Shown here one piece after another: positions 58,267 through 64,000 of a stretch of 64,000 nt of DNA. Within the stretch, counting starts at the first letter, position 1, and the number at the start of each line of letters is the position of its first letter. The notes beneath the pieces are model-generated. The model was not told the DNA's origin and did no database searches. It saw only the letters and a program-made list of their open reading frames with translations. The position numbers were made by a program, and so were the translations under genes. The stretch comes from Anaeramoeba flamelloides (taxonomy: Eukaryota; Metamonada; Anaeramoebidae): contig JANTQA010000032.1 in the NCBI GenBank assembly GCA_027625915.1, positions 15,888,001 through 15,952,000 of the forward strand, in the 5' to 3' direction.

Positions 58267-59437
58267 TTAAGAACTACGTTTGTAATTGAAAATTGGGGGC
58301 ATGTGTGATACAAGAGGATTATGAGGGTTGGCAACTCTGGCAATTCTTTATTCAGCGAGATCTAAGTGACAAAAAATGTCATTTTTGACATAAATTTTTC
58401 TCTTCTCGTATCTCCAAATGACAAAGAATGTTGTGAAAAAACAGCTTTTGGAGAAAATTTCTATTTAGGTGAAAGTGGCAAACCTGGAGACGATGTTTGG
58501 GGGTTAACTAGGGTTACTTTTGAATTGTGAGAGAAGATGAGAAGGTTTGCCACTTTCACCTAAAAGGTCAAAATGGAGAAAATTGAAAATTTTGATGAAT
58601 TATTGTCTGTTGTTTTCCAACAATTACCTTTTTTGATTAATGCCCACGATAATTTGTTTGGTATTGTATTGAATCCACTAAAATCCTCATTTCCAAAAAT
58701 TAAAAGATCATTTTACTTCAACTGACTGAGGCGAGGTGAGACAGAAATTTATTTTTTAAAAACAAAAACTGACTAATTTTTGCAAATTTAATTTTCAAAA
58801 GATACTTGAATGCAAAATTCCACCAAACTTCACCGACTCAATCTCAACTCAATTTTTGTTGACTCAACCAATTGTGTTTTGAGAGAAACAATCCAAACAA
58901 AAAAATTTTTATCAAAAAAGCACAAAAAACAAGTGAGGTGTGTTGTTATGGATCGTGTTGTTCCACAAACAATTCAAGGAGACACCCTCTTCTTAGTCAT
59001 GTTTGGGAGATTTATTCAAGGAAAAACAACAAAAACCAAACAAAAAACAAGAAAAACCCTCAACATCTTTGTTGTGAATTAATCTGGTTTACGAATTACA
59101 AGAACAATTCAAGGAACCCAACATTCAAAAATCTTAGAGAATTGAGATCGTTAAAAGTAAAAGTTGTTTATTGAGAATGTTTGAAATGATCTTAATTTTT
59201 TCTGTAAGGATAAAAAACCTCAGTGTGCTTTTCTTTTTCATTTTTACCATCCTTAACAAGGGTGTTCGATAGTACGTATCTCAAATTTTCAATTTCATTT
59301 TTCATAAAAAAAATAAACATAAAATGATTTTTTAATCCAAATTGGAGAATATTTCAAAGATCACAACTTTACATTTTAAATGAGATTGGTTCAAAAGGTG
59401 TTGAGAAAAATTGATCAATTGCCAACGTAGTTCTTAA
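58267..59437. mobile_element. TTAA-flanked element, family 1, copy B
   Basis: 1,163 bases between TTAA 58267-58270 and TTAA 59434-59437 with GAACTACGTT inverted ends, opposite in orientation to copy A (6537-7704). An open frame at about 58810-59082 (90 codons) shares LRETIQTKK, KKQ, MDxVVxxTIxGDxLxLxM with the frame in copy A, on the corresponding element strand. The rest is non-coding. It contains the hairpin at 58464-58564. Confidence 0.8.
58464..58564. repeat. long-stem hairpin inside TTAA element copy B
   Basis: Perfect 22-base arms (58464-58485 and 58543-58564) around a 57-base loop; counterpart of 7405-7507 with compensating arm differences. Confidence 0.85.
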
Positions 59438-59815
59438 AGAGCTTGATACCAATAAAACTCTTTCTTTATTTTTTACTTCTTCTTATACCAACACAACATC
59501 TAATTCAATGGTTAAAAATATATCTACTTTCTCATCAATTTTAATGCTTAACTATTTGATATTTTTAAAAAATTTCTATTCTGAAGCAAATTTGTTTTAG
59601 ATTTTTCAGAATTGCTTCTTAATTTCTATTTTTTCTTAAAAAGATCTTCAGTTGTCCAAATTAGCAGGTAGAAAAGTTTAATCCCTGTTTCAAAATAAGG
59701 TGTGTGTTTTTTAATGTTCTAGAAGAATTATACATCAACCTATCAAAGAAACCAACAATAAATCCCAAGCAAATATGGTATTGGTTTTTTAAAAATTATT
59801 ATTTAAAGCACTACT

Positions 59816-61440
59816 ATGAGTATAAAAGCAGATCGTGCACGAGATATTTTTCATTTTTTAATTTTTATGAAATCTTCAAATTTAAAATTTTCAAAGAAAA
59901 AATATATGAACGATAAATCAAAAATTACTATCACCACTGAATCATTTCAGAAATTTTTGGATTTTAAAAATGAATTTAATTTCAAGAACAATAGTATCGC
60001 TTTGAAAAGTCTAATTAATTTTTATATTAAAAAAAAATCATTGAATCAAATTAAAAAAAAAACAAGAACTATTTATTGTCATGAAATACATACCAAAAAT
60101 AAAGAAAAACAAAAATTGGAACATCTTTTTGTTCCTATCTCATATTCAACTCAATATTTATTAATACCTAAAGAAACCTTATTTTATTTACAACAATCCA
60201 AATGGAAAATTTATCAAACTCAAAAAAAGCATTATACTCAATTTTTTGTTCAAAAAAATCAAAAAAGAATTATTTTGCAAACAAGTGATAGTGTATGTGA
60301 TGCTTTAATTCTAAAAGAAGATGTAAAATTAATTTGTGAACTCTTATTTTCTGGTATTGGACATTCACAGTATGTAGAATTATTTTCACAAATGTTAGGA
60401 GAGCATAAATTAATTCACCCAAATCTTTTTTATAAAATCGAACAAAAATATATTTTTCCAATCATAAAATCATTATGGGAAACCCACCATTAGTAATTAT
60501 TTAATCAAGATTCTTATAATATACTTGCAGATGGTCGATTTTCTAGACCTCAAAAGAAAAAAGGCCCTTCTAAATATGTTACTGAAGTTATTATTCAAGA
60601 AAAAACAAATCTAGTAATTGATTTGTTTACTTTAAAAATCACAGATAAATGTCCAAATAAAGGTAATTTAGAAACACAAGCCTTTTTTAAAATCTTGGAA
60701 AAACCTCCTCTTTTTGGTAAAAAAATTAATTATCTAATTTGTGATGAAAACTTATCATTAATCAGCCGAGTCAACAAAAATCGCCCAGAAATTAATATTT
60801 TTAATTGAATTGGTCATAAATCGACCAAAATAAAAACAAAATCGAAACAAATTTGTTCTACCCGAAGATTATTAACAAAAGAAGAAAAAATTATAAAAAA
60901 CCTTCACAAAAACACAAAATATTTTAATGACTATAAAAATTTGCAAATTTTCGAAAATAAAATCAATAAACATTTCAAAATTTGCTGTATTACTGCTAAA
61001 AGCGAAGAAGATTTTAAAATTCTTTGGAAGAATTTTGCTAATCATTACAAGGGAAAACACGTAATTTGCAAAAAATATTTTCCAAATTCAAAATGTTGCA
61101 GAAAAAATTATACTCAAAGAACAATTTTAAATGGACCAGATTTTTCTCTATGTACTGAGGTTTTGGATACAATTTATGAAAATAATATTAAAAAAAAAAT
61201 AAAAAACTTTTTGCAAGCTAAACAAACTTCAATCGTTGAATCTTTTAATTCAACTATATCAAAGTATGTCCCAAAAAAAAATTTTATCTTTATGAAAATT
61301 TTGTAGCACGCACCATTTTATGTGCGTTAGTTTGGAATTATAAAAAACTTGAAAATAAAAAGTCACTATTATTTAATATCATAAAACAAAAGACTCTCAG
61401 TGACATTCAATTTATAGATAAAAATATAAATGAATTAAAA
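59816..61440 (+). mobile_element. DDE-type DNA transposase, nearly complete but broken
   Basis: One frame runs from the ATG at 59816 to 61306, interrupted only by TAG-TAA at 60491-60496 and TGA at 60806. A shift near 61290 then leads into YENFVARTILCALVWNYKKL, a plausible C-terminus. Visible motifs: ADGRFSRPQ (first Asp), LETQAFFKIL, LICDENLSLISR (second Asp), IGHKSTKIK and QTSIVESFNSTISKYVPK. The DG..., CD..., GHxxKK layout resembles Mutator-like/Kolobok-related transposases of the RNase H fold, but I cannot assign a superfamily with confidence. The element's inverted ends were not found. Its 3' side meets an A-run and then the MITE at 61476. It may once have moved one of the short families here; nothing shows which. 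Confidence 0.65.
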
Positions 61441-61475
61441 AGAAAAAAAAAAAAAAAAAAAAGAGGAATTGTGTT

Positions 61476-61676
61476 TACAGTCAGTTTCACTTTTAAGGCA
61501 CAAACTTTCAACAAAATTTATGGCACAAAAAAATCCCAAATTAAGGCACAAAATTTGGAAATTTTTTTTTTACAATTTATTTTTACTAGAATTTGAATTT
61601 TGTGCCTTAATTTGAGATTTTTATTGTGCCTTAAATTTCGTTGAAAGTTTGTGCCTTAAAAGTGAAACTGACTGTA
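61476..61676. mobile_element. TA-flanked palindromic MITE, CAGTC family, at transposase/LINE joint
   Basis: 201-base copy with TACAGTCAGTTTCACTTTTA and its complement as ends. It separates the end of the DDE transposase region from the LINE endonuclease domain, whose first recognisable residues (DICLIQETK) follow its right TA directly. Confidence 0.9.
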
Positions 61677-64000
61677 GATATTTGTTTAATTCAAGAAACA
61701 AAAATTACAAAAACGCCATATTTTATAAATTATTTCTCAATAACTAAAAAATCTTATGGTGATAAAAATAGAAAAGGTGGTTTACTAATAATTGTAAAAA
61801 ATATTTTTAAAGATTTTACAAGAGAAATATTAGTTCCAGATCCGGATATAATGGGGATACAATTCACAGATTATATTATAATTAATTTATATAAAAGATA
61901 TGATAGAAATTTAGTTTTTTATAAAAAAATTAAAAATATTTTACAACAATATCAATTCCACAAAACCATTATCGGGGGGTGATTTTAATTTAAATGAGAT
62001 ACAAATTAAACAATTTTCACTTTATAATTTTAAAATAATTTCAAATAATAGACCAAGTCGGAATGAAAACAATTTAGATTATTTCATCACAAATAATAAA
62101 ATTTAAAAAAAAAATAAATCAATTTCTATTAAAAATACAATTAGTGACCATAACGCAATATTAAATCAATTTAATATTAATAAAAAATGGGAAATTAAAA
62201 AAACATATTGTATAAAAGATTTATTTAATTTTCAAAAAAATTTCAATCTATTTTTTAAAAATAATAATTATAAAGTAACAGAATTCTATCTTCAAAAAGT
62301 TTAAAAAACCATTTATAATGAAAGATAGAGTAGTTTTGAATATACCTAAAAATGAATTAAAATTATTTAGTTTGATTAACAGAGTTTATGATAATAAAGA
62401 GTTGATAAAAGAAATTAAAGATAGAAATAATAATAAGTATCGAAAACTAATTGATCAAATTAATATGGAATTCGAAAGTAATTATAATTTTTGGAAAAAA
62501 ACTTAGCCGGATAAGAGAATCTTCAAAAAAAAATGATTTTAAATAATAATAATTTGGAAAAATCCTATTTTAATTATGTCAAATCAATAAGTAAAAAAAC
62601 CAAAAAAATATATAATAAATTTTATAAAAAATTATTATTTAGATAAAGAAAATTTATTTGATTTAGAAATTAAAGAAATATTCTCAGTTGCCAAAATCGA
62701 AGAATTAATTAAATACAGTCAGTTTCACTTTTAAGGCACAAACTTTCAACGAAATTTAAGGCACAAAAAAAATCTCAAATTAAGGCACAAAATTCAAATT
62801 CTAGTAAAATAGATTGTAAAAAAAAAAATTCCAAATTTTGTGCCTTAATTTGATATTTTTTTGTGCCTTAAATTTCGTTGAAAGTTTGTACCTTAAAAGT
62901 GAAACTGACTGTATCAGAAAAATAAATCAGTTCAAGATTTTGACAAAATTAAACATTATAAATCAAGTAAAAATCAAAGTAACGAATTTTATTTAAATTA
63001 TGAAAATTTTCTAATTACAATTCAAAAAATATTTCTAAATTGGATACAAGATATTTCTCAAAAAAATATTAATTTTATCAAAAAAAGAAATATATTATTC
63101 ATTCATAAATCAGGAGATGATGGGGTCCCACTTAATTATAGACCCATTTCCATAAACAAAACACTCCCAAGATTTTTTCTTAAATTATTATATGCTGGTA
63201 TACAAGATTCTTGGGACATAGTATTAAAAAAACAATTTGTATTTAAGAAAAAATTAGATACACGGATTGCTGTTTTGAATTTATTATATAAATATAAAAA
63301 AATTATAGAAAAAACAAAGAAAAATGAAAATGTATATATAGTTACAATTGATATTCAAAAATGTTTTGACTCTATTCATCATTCATTGATTTATCACTCA
63401 ATTAAAAAATTTATCAAAAATGAAATTTTAAAAATGTTTCTACTTGCTTATTACTCAAAGGAATGAATAGGTGTTTACCAAGGAGATCCATTATCTCCTC
63501 TATTATTTGGTTTTATTTCTCATTTTCTTTTAGAAAAAATCAATTCACTAGCAATACACGTACAGATGTTTGCTGATGATTTGATATTAATAATGAAAGG
63601 ATCAATGATTGAAATAAATTATCAATTACAAAAAATATATAAAATAATAAAAGATTTTGGAATGAATCCAAATGATGATAAAACAAAAAAAAAACCCTAA
63701 TACTAAAAGAAATTTTATATCTTGGTATTTGGTTAGATAAAAAAACTCATCTAAAATTTAACTTTGATAAGGTCAATAATAATTTTGAAAAAATCCTACA
63801 TATTTTTAAAGAAAGGAATTTTTCTAATGGGTTAAAAATTCAATTCTTTAAAGCCGTTTTACATAGTCAACTATTATATGGGTTGGAGATATTTGACTTT
63901 ACAGAATCCGATTTCAAAAAAATTGATATTTGGATTAATAAGAAAATCACAGAATCGCTTTTAATAAACCCACATTCCCCAAGACTTATCTATAAAACTG
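61677..64000 (+). mobile_element. APE-type LINE (non-LTR retrotransposon), 5'-truncated, runs off window
   Basis: The endonuclease domain shows DICLIQETK (catalytic Glu) at 61677, GGDFNLNE near 61977 (one base out of frame with the first part) and SDHNAI near 62140. The reverse transcriptase shows NYRPIS (63133), IDIQKCFDSI (63347), QGDPLSPLLF (63482) and MFADDLIL (63567), then LYGLEIFDFTESDF near 63877. Stops and frame changes throughout mean it is inactive. A MITE is inserted at 62714-62913. The start of the endonuclease is missing or lies beyond the upstream MITE, and the 3' end is outside the window. The LINE clade cannot be named from this. Relics of relatives lie at 7975, 43172 and 53130-54490. 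Confidence 0.88.
62714..62913. mobile_element. TA-flanked palindromic MITE, CAGTC family, inside LINE
   Basis: 200-base copy inserted between the endonuclease and reverse-transcriptase parts of the LINE. Removing it with one TA joins ATTAAATA to TCAGAAAAAT and gives the continuous reading EELIKYQKNKSVQDFD, so the insertion is clean and duplicated TA. Confidence 0.92.

Overview
The window is strongly AT-rich, gene-poor eukaryotic nuclear DNA. Six protein genes can be supported, and five of them read well only if short GT...AG introns are removed (one has a 2.8-kb intron) or are intronless with eukaryotic layouts. The combination of an RCC1-plus-tandem-BTB protein and a B-box/coiled-coil/filamin/SPRY protein, in very AT-rich DNA with bacterial-looking surface proteins, fits a free-living protist. 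Anaerobic amoebae such as Anaeramoeba (Metamonada) are my best guess, by gene-family feel only. The standard genetic code fits (TAA, TAG and TGA all end genes). I saw no rRNA, tRNA, CRISPR array or virus-like element.

Layout. 1-5.2 kb: repeats and TE scraps. 5.3-9.7 kb: RCC1/BTB gene (+), whose single intron is packed with nested transposons. 9.8-12.9 kb: a TTAA-flanked element and a second repeat family. 13.2-14.7 kb: secreted seven-repeat surface protein (-). 14.7-22.4 kb: no genes. 22.4-23.2 kb: cysteine-rich, probably GPI-anchored protein (+). 23.5-31.5 kb: transposons and AT-rich filler. 31.6-33.6 kb: TRIM-like gene (+, three exons). 33.7-39.8 kb: MITEs and repeats. 39.9-41.2 kb: membrane acyltransferase (+). 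41.2-46.5 kb: repeats and a LINE scrap. 46.5-49.4 kb: secreted RTX-like protein (-, five exons). 49.6-56.3 kb: TTAA elements, an inverted LINE and palindromic MITEs. 56.6-57.2 kb: small coiled-coil gene (-, two exons). 58.3-64 kb: a second TTAA element, a nearly complete DDE transposase, and an APE-type LINE that runs off the window, with two MITEs at or in it.

Transposon biology dominates. Two insertion chemistries recur: TA-duplicating palindromic MITEs (three families, at least 15 copies) and TTAA-flanked elements (at least three families). Nested insertions let the target duplications be read directly. The most unusual signals are (i) a hairpin in both copies of one TTAA element whose two arms have changed in step, (ii) four unrelated hairpins sharing a near-constant 51-57 base loop, (iii) a LINE whose 3' half is inverted with a palindromic MITE exactly at the junction, and (iv) two secreted proteins built from repeat types best known in bacterial RTX-type surface proteins, one of them now carrying four introns.

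The host genes do not form an operon or an obvious pathway. Three (13.2, 22.4 and 46.5 kb) look secreted or surface-displayed, and two (5.3 and 31.6 kb) look like ubiquitin-ligase-adaptor or scaffold type proteins.
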